The position numbers and the translations under genes were made by a program. Source: Roseiarcus sp963781895 (lineage in GTDB: Bacteria; Pseudomonadota; Alphaproteobacteria; Rhizobiales; Beijerinckiaceae). From it: 64,000 bases of DNA. The stretch spans positions 42,664 through 106,663 of the forward strand of contig CAWAIM010000046.1 of NCBI GenBank assembly GCA_963781895.1, given 5' to 3'. The notes below the pieces were generated by a model. That model was not told the DNA's origin. It saw only the letters and a program-made list of their open reading frames with translations, and ran no database searches. Numbering within the stretch: position 1 is the stretch's first letter; each line of letters starts with the position of its first letter. Below are positions 33,032 through 42,119 of this stretch, piece after piece.

Positions 33032-34591
33032 TCAGCCGAACACCCCATGCAGGAACCATCTCGCCCGCGCCGTCTCGCGGCCCCAGAGGCCTTCGCGATA
33101 GAGCCAGAAGCGGCGGCCTCGGGAATCCTCGGCGCGGAAATAATCGCGCGTCGGCGCGTTGGCGCGCCGCCACCAGGGGGCGGCGATGCGCTCCGGTCCC
33201 TCGATGGCGGCGACGTCGTGCAGGACGCGCCGCCAGCGGAAGCGCAAGGGCGGGCCGTCGGGCACTTCGGCCAGCGCCTCGATCGGCTCGGGACGGACGA
33301 ACAGCCTGAGCGGGCGCGCCGGGGCGCCCGCGGGGGCGACCGGCTCGACCCCCTCCCCGCGCGCGCGCGCCTGCCCAAGGGTCGCGGGCGGGGCCGCTTC
33401 GGCCTGTTCGGGCAGATGCGCCTCGATCAGCTCGCGCCGCGTCACCGCGCGCGAGCCCAGCCGCGCGCTCAAGCGATCGAGCAGATCGGCGAGCGCCCGC
33501 GCGCGCTCGGCCTCGTGCGCGCGCTCGAGTTCGGCCTGCGAGGGCGCGAGCGGCTCGGCGGCAAGGCAGGCGAGGCGCATCAGCTCGACGCCGAAGCCGG
33601 CGTCGATCGCGTCCTCCTGCGGGCTCGCCAGCCGCTCGGCGAACAGGCGCGCGATCGCGCGCGCCTCGTTGAGCGGCCGTCCGGCGCCGACCCGAATGCG
33701 GCGCACGTCGCCGTCGACGCGATAGAGGCTGAGCTCGATCCGCCGCGCGCCCTTGGCGTGGCGCTCGAGCAGCACGACGAGATCGTCGGCGAGCTTGCGC
33801 AAAGTCGCTTCGATCGCCTCGATCGTCTGCACGGGCGAGGCGAAACGCCGCTCGGCGCAGAAATCCGGCGGGGCGAAGCGCGGCGTGATCGCGCCGCGCT
33901 CGAGGCCTTGCAGCGCATCGAGCCGCGCCATCGGCATGGAGCCGAAACGCGCCGTGATCGGCGCGCGCGGGCGCAAAGCGATGTCGCCGATGCGCCGCAA
34001 GCCCGCCCGCGCCATGTCGGCGACAAGTGCGTCGTCGAGGCCGAGGGCGGCGAGCGGCAGATCGTGAAAGAGCCTGGCGAAGGCCTTGTCGCTTAACGGT
34101 TCGGGCGCGATCTTCTGCCGGGAAAACCGCGCCAGCGCCCAGGCGGCGCGCGGATTGCCGGCGACGCCGAGAACGGCGGAAAACCCTTGGGCGGCAAGCC
34201 GCGCGAGACAGTCCTGAGCCAGCGCCGCCTCGCCGCCGAACAGATGGCTCACGCCGGAAATGTCGAGCATGAGCCCGTCGCGGCCGTCGATCGCGGCGAG
34301 CGGCGTGAAGCGGGAGCACCAGTCGCAAACACGCGTCAACAGCCGCGCCTCTTGCGCCGGCTCCGCCTCGACCGCGACCAGGGCGGGATGGCGCGCGCGC
34401 GCGTCGGCGAGCGTCAGGCCGGCGCTCAGGCCCAGCCGCGCGGCCTCGGCGTCGACGCCAACGAGCCGCTCGGCGTTGTTGAGCCTGGCGACGGCCGCGA
34501 GCGGCGCCGCCTTGTCAACGCCGGCGAGACGCCGCGCGCGGTCCGTCGCCAGACGCGGCAGCCAAAGGGAGAGAAATCGCCGGGTCGCCAA
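33032..34591 (-). CDS. imuB: Mutasome protein ImuB, Y-family polymerase homolog
   Basis: Catalytically dead Y-family polymerase homolog that bridges DnaE2, ImuA and the beta clamp. I start at TTG 34591 (LATRRFLSLWLPRLATDRAR), the usual opening; an earlier in-frame ATG would overlap imuA far more. It has LLTRVCDWCSRFTPLAAIDGRDGLMLDISG near 90 and LFGGEAALAQDCLARLAAQG near 125. The later RPLRLFVRPEPIEALAEVPD and RDYFRAEDSRGRRFWLYREG precede the end ARWFLHGVFG. The acidic catalytic residues of active Y polymerases are not recognisable. It overlaps imuA by about 77 bp. Confidence 0.92.
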   Translation of the reverse strand: MATRRFLSLWLPRLATDRARRLAGVDKAAPLAAVARLNNAERLVGVDAEAARLGLSAGLTLADARARHPALVAVEAEPAQEARLLTRVCDWCSRFTPLAAIDGRDGLMLDISGVSHLFGGEAALAQDCLARLAAQGFSAVLGVAGNPRAAWALARFSRQKIAPEPLSDKAFARLFHDLPLAALGLDDALVADMARAGLRRIGDIALRPRAPITARFGSMPMARLDALQGLERGAITPRFAPPDFCAERRFASPVQTIEAIEATLRKLADDLVVLLERHAKGARRIELSLYRVDGDVRRIRVGAGRPLNEARAIARLFAERLASPQEDAIDAGFGVELMRLACLAAEPLAPSQAELERAHEAERARALADLLDRLSARLGSRAVTRRELIEAHLPEQAEAAPPATLGQARARGEGVEPVAPAGAPARPLRLFVRPEPIEALAEVPDGPPLRFRWRRVLHDVAAIEGPERIAAPWWRRANAPTRDYFRAEDSRGRRFWLYREGLWGRETARARWFLHGVFG

Positions 34592-35330
34592 AAGCCCTGT
34601 CCTCGCTTCGCCATTCCAGACGGAAAACGCGCGTCGCGTCGTAAGCGTGAGACGGCCCGTCGCGCGGGAACGCAAGCCGCGCTTTGACCAGCCGCGCCCC
34701 GCAGGCGAAGGGGCCGGGCAGGTCCTTGCCGCCCGCCGCCGGAGCTTTGGCGCTCGGCGCGGCGGCGATCTCGAACCGCGTCTCGGCGGCGCTGGAGAGG
34801 CGTTCCGCCTGGCCGTAGGCGCTCGCCAGCACCAGCAGCGCCGGCGTCCGCCCTTTTCGCGCGGCCATGAGCAGGCGGCGCGAGGCGGCGAGGCTGTAGC
34901 CGTTCAAATTCCAGATCTCGCCGACGACCGCGGCCGGCGCGCCGCATTTGAGCGCTTCCTCCATCGCCCAGAAGGCCGCGCGCGCATCGGGCGCCCGCAC
35001 GAAGACGAGGCGGCTCAAGGGAAGCCCATGCGCGACGAGGCCCGGCCCGTAGAGCGCGCCCGCCTCGCGTTCGGCGAAGGCTTCGCCGATCATGAGCCCC
35101 GCCGCCGGGCGCTGGTCCAGGAACCGCGCGACAAGCGCCAGCGCGAACCCCATCGCCGCCGCCGCGTCCGCGGGCTCAGCCGGGGCGATCTCATGCAAGG
35201 CGTCGTCCGCCAGCCCCCCGCCGAGGGCCGAATCGAGCGCGCGCGTCAGCGGCAGCCGCCGCGCCAGGCGCTCGCCCGCCGGGCGGCCTTCAGCCTCGAT
35301 TTGAGCGACGGCGTGGCGCAAACGCGCCAT
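34515..35330 (-). CDS. imuA: Mutasome protein ImuA
   Basis: RecA/SulA-like partner that regulates the ImuB-DnaE2 mutasome. I choose the ATG at 35330 (MARLRHAVAQIEAEGRPAGE), preceded by GGAGGGG, over the one at 35357. The core resembles a RecA-type fold: LTRALDSALGGGLADDALHE near 30-50, LVARFLDQRPAAGLMIGEAF and LSRLVFVRAPDARAAFWAME, with no clear Walker A lysine. About 271 residues, ending ISLPLAAASGDGPRAASRRR. First gene of the SOS cassette, directly downstream of the LexA-type box at 35376-35390. Confidence 0.88.
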   Translation of the reverse strand: MARLRHAVAQIEAEGRPAGERLARRLPLTRALDSALGGGLADDALHEIAPAEPADAAAAMGFALALVARFLDQRPAAGLMIGEAFAEREAGALYGPGLVAHGLPLSRLVFVRAPDARAAFWAMEEALKCGAPAAVVGEIWNLNGYSLAASRRLLMAARKGRTPALLVLASAYGQAERLSSAAETRFEIAAAPSAKAPAAGGKDLPGPFACGARLVKARLAFPRDGPSHAYDATRVFRLEWRSEDRAFGDPAISLPLAAASGDGPRAASRRR

Positions 35331-35375
35331 CCCCTCCGTCCTGCCGCTCGGCGACATTCGGCCCACATCCTATAA

Positions 35376-35390
35376 GTTCGCTATTTGTTC
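35376..35390. promoter_or_regulatory. Alphaproteobacterial SOS (LexA) box upstream of imuA
   Basis: GTTC at 35376-35379 and GTTC at 35387-35390 with exactly seven bases between: a perfect GTTC-N7-GTTC LexA box, 46 bp upstream of the chosen imuA start. This predicts damage-inducible expression of imuA, imuB, the DUF559 gene and dnaE2. Confidence 0.9.
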
Positions 35391-35483
35391 TTGTTTTGGA
35401 CCGAAACGGGGCAAGAGTCAAGGTCGGGAGGCCAAGCGGTCCGAGCAACGCCGGCGGGACGATCGCCCAATGATCCTATCCGC

Positions 35484-36245
35484 TCACTTGTTGAGATCGG
35501 CGATCACGCGCTCGAGCGATGCGCGAGAAACGCGAAAATAGCCGGAATAGGGCTCGCTGAGGTCGACGATCAGATAGACGGCGCTCGCGACGGCGAGCGC
35601 GCCGAACGCAAACGCCGCCAAAGACATCGCGCCGGCGCGCGAGAGCAATCCAAAACCGCAGAACAGAATGAACGACCATGAGACCACGACGATCAAAAGC
35701 GGCCAGGACACGGGCTCATCCAGTTGGAAGGGCAACAGCAATCGGGTCTGCCCGATCGTCGACGCAAACTGCTGGGCCGCCGACAGCGCCTGCTTTTGTT
35801 GGTCCGTCGCCGGGTGGAGGTCGCCGAGCAGACGCTTGATTTCCTCGATATTGGCGATCGCCGCCGCGTAATTTCGCGCCACGAATTTGTCGTCCTCGTA
35901 GCCCCAGAACTGCTGCAGAGTTTGAACCGTTTCAGCCCACAGCGCGACGCGAACCGGCCTCGCTTCGCGTCCGTAATCCGCCAAAGCCAAATCGAACTGG
36001 CGCACCTGCGCCGCGAAGGTCTGCACCCCGAGCTTTTGCGCGGTATAAACTCCGTAGGCGCTCCAGATGAGAAGGCCGAGCACCAGCGCCTCCAACAATG
36101 TGACAAGCCCGACGACCGCCCCGATCGCGTCTCTCGAGCGATCCGAGGTATAGGTCTCCGGGAGCCTCCCTTGCAGCCAAAGGCCGACCCCGCCGCCGGC
36201 AAAGGTGACGACGGCGACGACCCCCGCGATCGCCAGCGAATTCAT
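35484..36245 (-). CDS. DUF4239-like (bestrophin-like) membrane protein
   Basis: A 253-residue inner-membrane protein with four hydrophobic segments in a 2+2 pattern. Segments lie at about 5-25 (IAGVVAVVTFAGGGVGLWLQ), 42-65 (AVVGLVTLLEALVLGLLIWS), 180-200 (LLIVVVSWSFILFCGFGLLS) and 207-228 (SLAAFAFGALAVASAVYLIV). Between them is a long soluble helical loop. It ends DLSEPYSGYFRVSRASLERV, the family tail. Function unknown; the fold recalls bestrophin-like channels. It shares topology and tail pattern with the plus-strand protein at 40031, and the two bracket a metal ATPase locus. Confidence 0.75.
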   Translation of the reverse strand: MNSLAIAGVVAVVTFAGGGVGLWLQGRLPETYTSDRSRDAIGAVVGLVTLLEALVLGLLIWSAYGVYTAQKLGVQTFAAQVRQFDLALADYGREARPVRVALWAETVQTLQQFWGYEDDKFVARNYAAAIANIEEIKRLLGDLHPATDQQKQALSAAQQFASTIGQTRLLLPFQLDEPVSWPLLIVVVSWSFILFCGFGLLSRAGAMSLAAFAFGALAVASAVYLIVDLSEPYSGYFRVSRASLERVIADLNK

Positions 36246-36483
36246 GCAGCGCCCCCGAGCGTATCCACGGCCACCCCCGTAACGGCGCTCCGGACGGAAG
36301 GCCAGACGATAAAGGCCGAGATCTGAATCCGGTTGTGGATTCCCGGCGAACCGGCGGCCGCCGAATCTGTCGTCGCGGGCGGTCCGTTATCCGTTTCGCC
36401 GGCGCTTCAAAGCGGTCAAAAAATAGGATTGGCCAGAACGTTCAGCGTCCCGACGGGGGCTTCACGGCAGGAAGCCTTCGCGA

Positions 36484-36702
36484 TCACGGCTCCCAGTCGA
36501 GCGATCCGGAGAACAGTTCCGCGCCATCCGCATCGCGAATCAGCACCCCGTCCGGCCGCTGCGGCATTTCCAGCGTTCGCACCAGCGTCCTGGCGATCGC
36601 CATCGCCGCCTCGATGTCGCCAGCCTCTCGCGTCGCGCGTCCGAGACGCGCATGGGCGTCGTCACGCTCCCTGACACGATAGAACTCGAAGGTCATCTCC
36701 AT
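36484..36702 (-). CDS. Small hypothetical protein
   Basis: A 72-residue acidic protein starting MEMTFEFYRVRERDDAHARL and ending DGVLIRDADGAELFSGSLDW. The pattern of a helical first half and a beta-hairpin end with DADG.EL resembles small rhizobial proteins of the DUF6894 type, but I cannot confirm the family. The ATG is preceded by CGAAGG-like purines. No obvious operon partner. Confidence 0.5.
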   Translation of the reverse strand: MEMTFEFYRVRERDDAHARLGRATREAGDIEAAMAIARTLVRTLEMPQRPDGVLIRDADGAELFSGSLDWEP

Positions 36703-36841
36703 CGAAGGTCCGCCTCTTCTGTTTCAGGCGCCTTGTCCGCGGACCCCGCCGCGTGGAGAACCGGCGTTCACGGCAGTCTTGACCGAGCAGACCGCAGAAA
36801 TTCTCGACCTCGGCGAGCGCTCTCGCCTGTCGCTGTCGCCG

Positions 36842-37186
36842 CTAGCGATTGCCGCGCTTCTGCCCGATCGCCAACGTCGCGGCTCCCTCGGTCGCCGGCC
36901 GCGACGTCCATGACCTGAACACCTCGCTGTCCGCGCCCGGCGACGTTCGGACCAGTTCGAGATTGTCTTCCGCGGCCACCCGTTCATGGCGCTCGTTGTC
37001 GCTGCGGATGCGATATTGCAGCATATCGTCCCGAGCGGGCAGCGTGGCGGTGATATGATAGACATCGTCCGTCTTTGGCCAAACGCCAACTCTGCTCGTC
37101 AGCCGAACGATCTGGCCGACCGAAAACCGGTGAGGCGCGATCCCCAGCGAATGACTGGGCGTGCGGCCGTTGCCTGAAATGCTCAC
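36842..37186 (-). CDS. Conserved hypothetical protein with SH3-like core
   Basis: A protein of 114 residues from the GTG at 37186 (SISGNGRTPSHSLGIAPHRF). Its core FSVGQIVRLTSRVGVWPKTDD, then YHITATLPARDDMLQYRIRS and HERVAAEDNLEL, matches a small family common in alphaproteobacteria: short beta-rich proteins with F..GQ.V, Y.I...LP and YRI. I know no assigned function. The last 30 residues (RSWTSRPATEGAATLAIGQK) look unconserved. Stands alone, same strand as its neighbours. Confidence 0.6.
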   Translation of the reverse strand: MSISGNGRTPSHSLGIAPHRFSVGQIVRLTSRVGVWPKTDDVYHITATLPARDDMLQYRIRSDNERHERVAAEDNLELVRTSPGADSEVFRSWTSRPATEGAATLAIGQKRGNR

Positions 37187-37489
37187 GTTTCCTCGCGGTT
37201 GTCGCCGACGTGCGGGCCTGCAGCGTCGCTCGAATCGGCGGGCCACTCGGCTGGGCACAGTGAATTTTCGAGGATTCGGGGGAAACGCCGCGGGCCGGAC
37301 TCCGGCGCCGCAAACAGCCAGATCGGCCAAATCGACGAGGCGAAAGCAATCCGCCAGAATTGCGTTCGAATTGAGGCTTTGGCGGCGGGAAACGAACATG
37401 GACGCGCCGACCCATCGAGCCGGCTCAGGCCCCCGGCGGCATTCCCATCATCTGCGTGCGATATTGGGCGACGCCGCGCCATTTGTCGC
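37187..37489. other. Gap before the P1B ATPase stop
   Basis: About 300 bp with overlapping open frames on both strands but none with a convincing start or family resemblance. No terminator hairpin with a T-run is visible. Confidence 0.4.
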
Positions 37490-39793
37490 CTAGGGCGCGG
37501 CCACCGCGTCGTAGATGTCGTCCTCTTGCGCCGCATGGATGCGCACCAGCGTGTCGATCGCCTCGATCAGACGCTGCGCGTCGCGAACGAGATAGCGATC
37601 GATGGTCTCCGTTGGGAGGTCTGCGACCACGCGCGACAGCAGACGCGCCAGGTGCTGGATTTCACGGTGCGCCCGGCTCATCGCCGACAGGCCATGGCGG
37701 TCCGTGAGGACTTTCGACAGCTTGGGGTAGACGCTGCCCTCGTCGTCGCGTTCGTGCTTGACGATCTGGTCCTGGACGACGCCGTTCGCCTCGACAATCA
37801 AGGCCATCGCGCTCTCGGGCGTCGCCTCGTCCAGGGCGTCGGCGATCGACCGCAGCCGCTCGAGGCTGCGAAACAGCTCGACATGGCCGGCGCGCAATTC
37901 GCGCTCCGTCGCCGCCGACAGCCCGCGTTGAAAGTGGCCGCTGGCCGGCCTCAGCGCCCGCAGCGCATTGAGGATCACCGCCACATCGATGACTTCCTGA
38001 ACGATCGCCGCCGGCACGGGGGCGAGCCAGCCGACCGTCGCCGCCAGCATCGCCAGCGCCGAGAGCCCCATGCCGACGACGATGCTCTCGACCGCGATCC
38101 GACGCGCCCGGCGGGCGATGAGAATGGCGTCGCCGACCCGATCCAGGCGATCGGCCACAATGACCACGTCGGCCGCTTCCGAGGAGGCGCTGGCGCCGCG
38201 CGCGCCCATGGCGATCCCAATGTCGGCCGAGGCCAGCGCCGGCGCGTCGTTGACGCCGTCGCCGACCATCGCGGTCGGATGCAGTCTTTGCTCGACGCGC
38301 ACCGCCTCGACCTTATCCGAGGGAACGCACTCGCTCAGCACCGCGTCGAGATCGAGGGCGGCGCCGATCGCCTGCGCGGACGCCGCTCGATCTCCGGTCA
38401 CCATCATGATGCGCGCGACTCCCGCCTCGCGCAGCGTCCGGATGGCGCGCGGCGTGTCGGGCCGGATTTCGTCGGCGAGCAGCAGCGCGCCGATCGGCCG
38501 CCCTTCCGAGGCGACGAAGACCACGAGCGCCGAGCGCCACGCGGCGCGCCTTGTCGCCCGGCGAGCCCATTCCGGCGCCCGTCCGCGGCCGAAGATCATG
38601 TCGCGCGAGCCCGCGCTGACGCGCCGCCCGTCGACCAGGCCCCGCAACCCGGTGCCCATTTCCTCATCAACGCCTTCGGGTATCGCCACCGCCAGGCCCC
38701 GTTCGATCGCCGCCTCGACGATCGCGGCGGCCAAAACGTGATGCGAGGCTTGTTCGAGCGAGGCCCCGAGCCGCAAGACCTCGTCGGCGTCCTCGTCCGG
38801 GGCCGGCTCGATCGATAGAAGACGGGCGCCGCCGACCGTCAACGTCCCCGTCTTGTCGAAGAGAACCGTATGCGTGCGCGCCAAAGCCTCCAGCGCCCCT
38901 CCTCCCTTGACCAGAATGCCGCGTCGGGCCGCCTGGGCTATGCCGGCGATGAAGGCGACCGGCGCCGCCAATATGAGGGGGCACGGCGTGGCGGCGACGA
39001 ATACCGCCAGGCTGCGAATAATGTCGCCCGAGACCCACCACGCCACGAAGGCGACCAGAAGGGTGAACGGCAGGAAAACCAGGGCGTAGCGGTCGGCGAG
39101 CCGCACGAACGGCGCTTTCGCCGCCTGCGCCGCCGTGACAAGCCGCACGATCCCCGCATAGGTGCTTTCGCCGGCCGGCGCCGACGCGGTCAGCTCGAAG
39201 GTCGCGCCGGCGTTGACAGCGCCGCTGAACACCCTGCCTCCCCTCTCCTTGGCCACCGGAATGGGCTCCCCGGTCAACGCCGCCTCGTCGATCGTCGCCG
39301 ACTCGGAGGTGACGACGCCGTCGACCGGAACGACTTCGCCGGCCCTGACGAGAAGCCGGTCTCCGACGGCGATCGCGTCCACCGGCGCGTCGTCGATCCG
39401 GTCTCCGACGCGCCGATGGGCGATGCGCGGCGCCCGGTCGACCAGGGCGCGCAGACTGCCCTCGGCCCTGGCGACCGCGATCTCCTCGAGCACGTTGCCG
39501 CCGGCATACATCAGCGCCACCACCGCCCCGGCCAACGGCTGGCCGAGCGCGATCGCGGCGCTCATCGAAATCAGGGCGATGGCGTCGACGCCGAGCCGCC
39601 CGGCCATGAAGTCGCGAACGATCGACACGGCGAGCCCGGCGATGACGGGGAGGGTCGCCGCCGTCCAGCAGAGATCGGCGAGCTCGGGCCTGCCGGACAG
39701 TCGGGCGGCGGCGCCCGCGGCCAGTCCCGTGACGGCGATCGCCACCAGCGTCCAGCGGACGATACGCTCGATCGGCATCAGCAATTTCCCCAC
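37490..39793 (-). CDS. P1B-type metal-transporting ATPase with TPC motif fused to hemerythrin
   Basis: A 767-residue inner-membrane metal exporter. The P-type core has ALTGEPIPV near 174, the membrane metal-site motif ATPCPLILAAPVAFIAG near 267 (TPC in place of the usual CPC), DKTGTLTVGG with the phosphorylated Asp near 313, MMVTGDRAA near 455 and MVGDGVNDAPALASADIG near 500. From about residue 620 the C-terminus is a hemerythrin-like helical domain with iron-ligand candidates in HVELFRSLERLR, VKHERDDEGSVYPKL, HREIQHLARLL and RIHAAQEDDIYDA. TPC plus hemerythrin is the P1B-5 pattern known from Sinorhizobium meliloti Nia, a nickel/iron exporter. There is no N-terminal heavy-metal-binding domain. 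The start MGKLLMPIERIVRW leads into the first helices. Confidence 0.92.
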   Translation of the reverse strand: MGKLLMPIERIVRWTLVAIAVTGLAAGAAARLSGRPELADLCWTAATLPVIAGLAVSIVRDFMAGRLGVDAIALISMSAAIALGQPLAGAVVALMYAGGNVLEEIAVARAEGSLRALVDRAPRIAHRRVGDRIDDAPVDAIAVGDRLLVRAGEVVPVDGVVTSESATIDEAALTGEPIPVAKERGGRVFSGAVNAGATFELTASAPAGESTYAGIVRLVTAAQAAKAPFVRLADRYALVFLPFTLLVAFVAWWVSGDIIRSLAVFVAATPCPLILAAPVAFIAGIAQAARRGILVKGGGALEALARTHTVLFDKTGTLTVGGARLLSIEPAPDEDADEVLRLGASLEQASHHVLAAAIVEAAIERGLAVAIPEGVDEEMGTGLRGLVDGRRVSAGSRDMIFGRGRAPEWARRATRRAAWRSALVVFVASEGRPIGALLLADEIRPDTPRAIRTLREAGVARIMMVTGDRAASAQAIGAALDLDAVLSECVPSDKVEAVRVEQRLHPTAMVGDGVNDAPALASADIGIAMGARGASASSEAADVVIVADRLDRVGDAILIARRARRIAVESIVVGMGLSALAMLAATVGWLAPVPAAIVQEVIDVAVILNALRALRPASGHFQRGLSAATERELRAGHVELFRSLERLRSIADALDEATPESAMALIVEANGVVQDQIVKHERDDEGSVYPKLSKVLTDRHGLSAMSRAHREIQHLARLLSRVVADLPTETIDRYLVRDAQRLIEAIDTLVRIHAAQEDDIYDAVAAP

Positions 39794-40030
39794 TCGAGGC
39801 TACCCCGTCATCTATGGCCGAAGCCGCGGCGGCTCAACTTGTTGGAGATCAAGGGGAGCGCGGCGTCGGGTTCCCGTTGATCCGACGACCCGCCCGGACC
39901 GCATTTCGGGGGCGAGAATTTCCTTTTCGAAGAATCTCTTCTACCAATTCTGGCGGCGCGCAGAATCTCGCCCGGCAGGCGTTGGCGGCGTCCGTCGCAA
40001 GGCGCAGCCAGCATCAAGACGGGGAGTCAG

Positions 40031-40834
40031 GTGAACGCTCTTACGGATTCCCCACTCGTCGTCACTCTCCTGGTCAGCGTTGTCACGCTGGCGGCCGCGT
40101 CCGAGATCGGCCGCAAACTTGCGCGCCGCGTCGCCGGCGAAGCTCACGTGCTGACCCTGGAAGCCGCCATGCTCGGCCTGCTGGCGCTGATGCTGAGCTT
40201 CACGTTCGCGATGGCGGTCACGCGCTTCGAGGCGCGGCGCGACGCGGTCTTGAAAGAGGCGAACGCCATCGGAACCGCCGCCTTGCGCGCGCGGCTGCTG
40301 CCGGCTCCTCATAATGTGGAAAGCCTGCGGCTGCTTCGTGACTATGTCGCGATTCGGTTGGACGTCACCAGGCGCACGCCGACACAATCGGAGCTGGAGA
40401 CCGCGATCGATCGTTCGAATGCGATTCAGGAACAGCTCTGGCTGCAGGTCCAGTCGGTGGCGGCGAAAGACGCCGCGATGGTCCCGACCGGTCTTTACAT
40501 CCAGGCGCTCAATGAAATGATCGACGATCAGCAGAGCCGTCTCACCGCCTTTCGCAATCGTGTGCCGGATATTGTCCTTTGGGCGCTGTACGGCGTCGCA
40601 ATCGTTGGCATTGGCTATGCGGGATACGCCAGCGGGATCGAAAGGCGGCGTTGGCGATTGCCGGTCTATACGATGAACGTCCTGGCCGCCTCGGTCATCC
40701 TGCTCATTCAAGACCTCGACCGGCCGACCTCGGGATTCATTTCCGTCAGTCAGCAGCCGATGGTCGACACGGCCAAGGCCGTCGCGGGCTACTGGGCCGA
40801 ATTCGAGAAGGCCGCGCCGCCGCCACGACCGTAG
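40031..40834 (+). CDS. DUF4239-like (bestrophin-like) membrane protein
   Basis: A 267-residue membrane protein divergent from the ATPase. Hydrophobic segments lie at about 8-25 (PLVVTLLVSVVTLAAAS), 42-62 (LEAAMLGLLALMLSFTFAMA), 190-210 and 222-240. The motif LSFTFAMAVTRFEARRDAVLKEANAIGTA after the second helix is the hallmark of the DUF4239/bestrophin-like group. The tail VILLIQDLDRPTSGFISVSQ parallels the protein at 35484. The start at 40031 has GGGGAG about nine bases upstream. Function unknown. Confidence 0.8.
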   Translation: MNALTDSPLVVTLLVSVVTLAAASEIGRKLARRVAGEAHVLTLEAAMLGLLALMLSFTFAMAVTRFEARRDAVLKEANAIGTAALRARLLPAPHNVESLRLLRDYVAIRLDVTRRTPTQSELETAIDRSNAIQEQLWLQVQSVAAKDAAMVPTGLYIQALNEMIDDQQSRLTAFRNRVPDIVLWALYGVAIVGIGYAGYASGIERRRWRLPVYTMNVLAASVILLIQDLDRPTSGFISVSQQPMVDTAKAVAGYWAEFEKAAPPPRP

Positions 40835-40968
40835 GGAGCGGAAACGACGACCAGCGCGATCACGCGCGTCAGCGGCGGTCGCCGCCGGGCGAACGCGCAA
40901 AACGTGCACGCTCAATGAACAGCGAGATTACGCTTGCATTGGCCGTTCGCTCCCCACACATAAAGCGG

Positions 40969-41346
40969 ATGGAAAAATCCGAACCGCGGCAGCGCTCGGC
41001 GCGGCTGGCCATGTGGCGCGGCCTGACCGGACGCTGTCCGCAGTGTGGCGAGGGCCGGCTGTTCACGCGCTTTCTGAAAGTGGCGGAGCGCTGCGACCAT
41101 TGCGGGATGGACTTTCATCATCATCGCGCCGATGATCTGCCCGGATATCTCGTGCTCTTCATCGTCGGACCGATCGTGGTCGGCAGCATGCTGGTGGTCG
41201 AGAGCTACGCCGAGACGTCGATCTGGATTCAAGAAATTCTGTGGCCGGGCCTGGCCATCGTGCTTTCGTTGGCGCTCATTCGGCCGCTCAAGGGGGCCGT
41301 CATCGGGCTTCAATGGACCTTCCGAATGCACGGATTTGGAGAATAG
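40969..41346 (+). CDS. DUF983 family membrane protein
   Basis: A 125-residue protein beginning MEKSEPRQRSARLAMWRGLT. It has two zinc-ribbon-like Cys pairs, GRCPQCGEGRLF and CDHCGMDFHHHRADD, followed by two transmembrane segments (GYLVLFIVGPIVVGSMLVVE and WPGLAIVLSLALIRPLKGAV) and the ending QWTFRMHGFGE. This is the standard DUF983 layout; the family is often near cytochrome oxidase genes, but none is here. An in-frame ATG at 40915 would add 18 residues; I prefer 40969 for family length. Confidence 0.85.
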   Translation: MEKSEPRQRSARLAMWRGLTGRCPQCGEGRLFTRFLKVAERCDHCGMDFHHHRADDLPGYLVLFIVGPIVVGSMLVVESYAETSIWIQEILWPGLAIVLSLALIRPLKGAVIGLQWTFRMHGFGE

Positions 41347-41394
41347 CGGGGGCAAGGGTCGGCGGAATCCGCAATCCCGAATTGGCCTCGGATG

Positions 41395-41655
41395 TCACCT
41401 GGGGCCCATGAACGTGTTGTTGACCGGACTCGGCTGGTCGAAGCGATGGGGAGTGGATCTATTCCCCGGCGGGTTGCGCGTCGAACTGCCGTTCGGATTG
41501 AGGGTCAGGGTATCCGGGTCCATGGGGAAAACGCCGCTCGCCGGGGCCTTCGGTTTGGCGGCGGATTTCGACGCGCTCTGGGCCTCCGCCACGGACGACA
41601 GGTCCAAGGAAGCCGCCAAAACGGCGACGGTCAGCAGCATTGCGATACGCTTCAT
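41395..41655 (-). CDS. Small secreted proline/serine-rich protein
   Basis: An 86-residue protein. The ATG at 41655 follows GAGG. The signal peptide MKRIAMLLTVAVLAASLDLS ends at AEA-QS. The mature 60 residues (SASKSAAKPKAPASGVFPMD and TRNPPGNRSTPHRF) are rich in Ser, Pro and Asn and probably disordered. No family recognised. The type resembles many tiny exported proteins in rhizobia. Confidence 0.6.
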   Translation of the reverse strand: MKRIAMLLTVAVLAASLDLSSVAEAQSASKSAAKPKAPASGVFPMDPDTLTLNPNGSSTRNPPGNRSTPHRFDQPSPVNNTFMGPR

Positions 41656-42119
41656 CTGGTCCTCGTCTTTCCGAGCCGCTCTTCCGGCGGCCGCGCCTCG
41701 CCTGAACCGCGATCGTGGCCAGCCGCGCTGTGCGGGGGCCGACGATCTCGGCCATTCGGCCAGCTTGCACGCATGAACGTCAGCCGCGCGCGCCAGCGCG
41801 TCCGAACAGGATTCCGGAAGCTCGGGGAGACGCTGCTCGAAGCAGGCTCGAATTCGAGCCTGCGCCCGGCTTGACGCTTCCACACCGGCTTCAAGCGCCT
41901 CGCAAGCCTTTAGGGACGCTTCTCCCGCGACGCAAGCTTCATCCGCCGCGGCGGCAAGTCCACGGGCTTGTCTCGGGGTCTTCCTCCCGGCGGATGACGG
42001 GCGTCAGCTTGCCAAAGTCGATAAATTGCGACAATCACAGCGTCTACGAGGCTGGTCTGCGAAAGTCCACCCAACAGAAAATAGCCAGTCAGAAGCGCGG
42101 ATAGGCTTGGGAGGGAATT
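41656..42119. other. Gap between the small secreted protein and alpha/beta hydrolase genes
   Basis: About 460 bp with no supported gene. It contains both divergent promoters by position. Just before the hydrolase start is a clear ribosome site (GGGAGGG at about 42109). Confidence 0.45.

Noticed and set aside
37199..38818. A 539-codon plus-strand open frame opposite the P1B ATPase
   Set aside because: Low-complexity Arg-rich translation; the ATPase motifs on the other strand are decisive.
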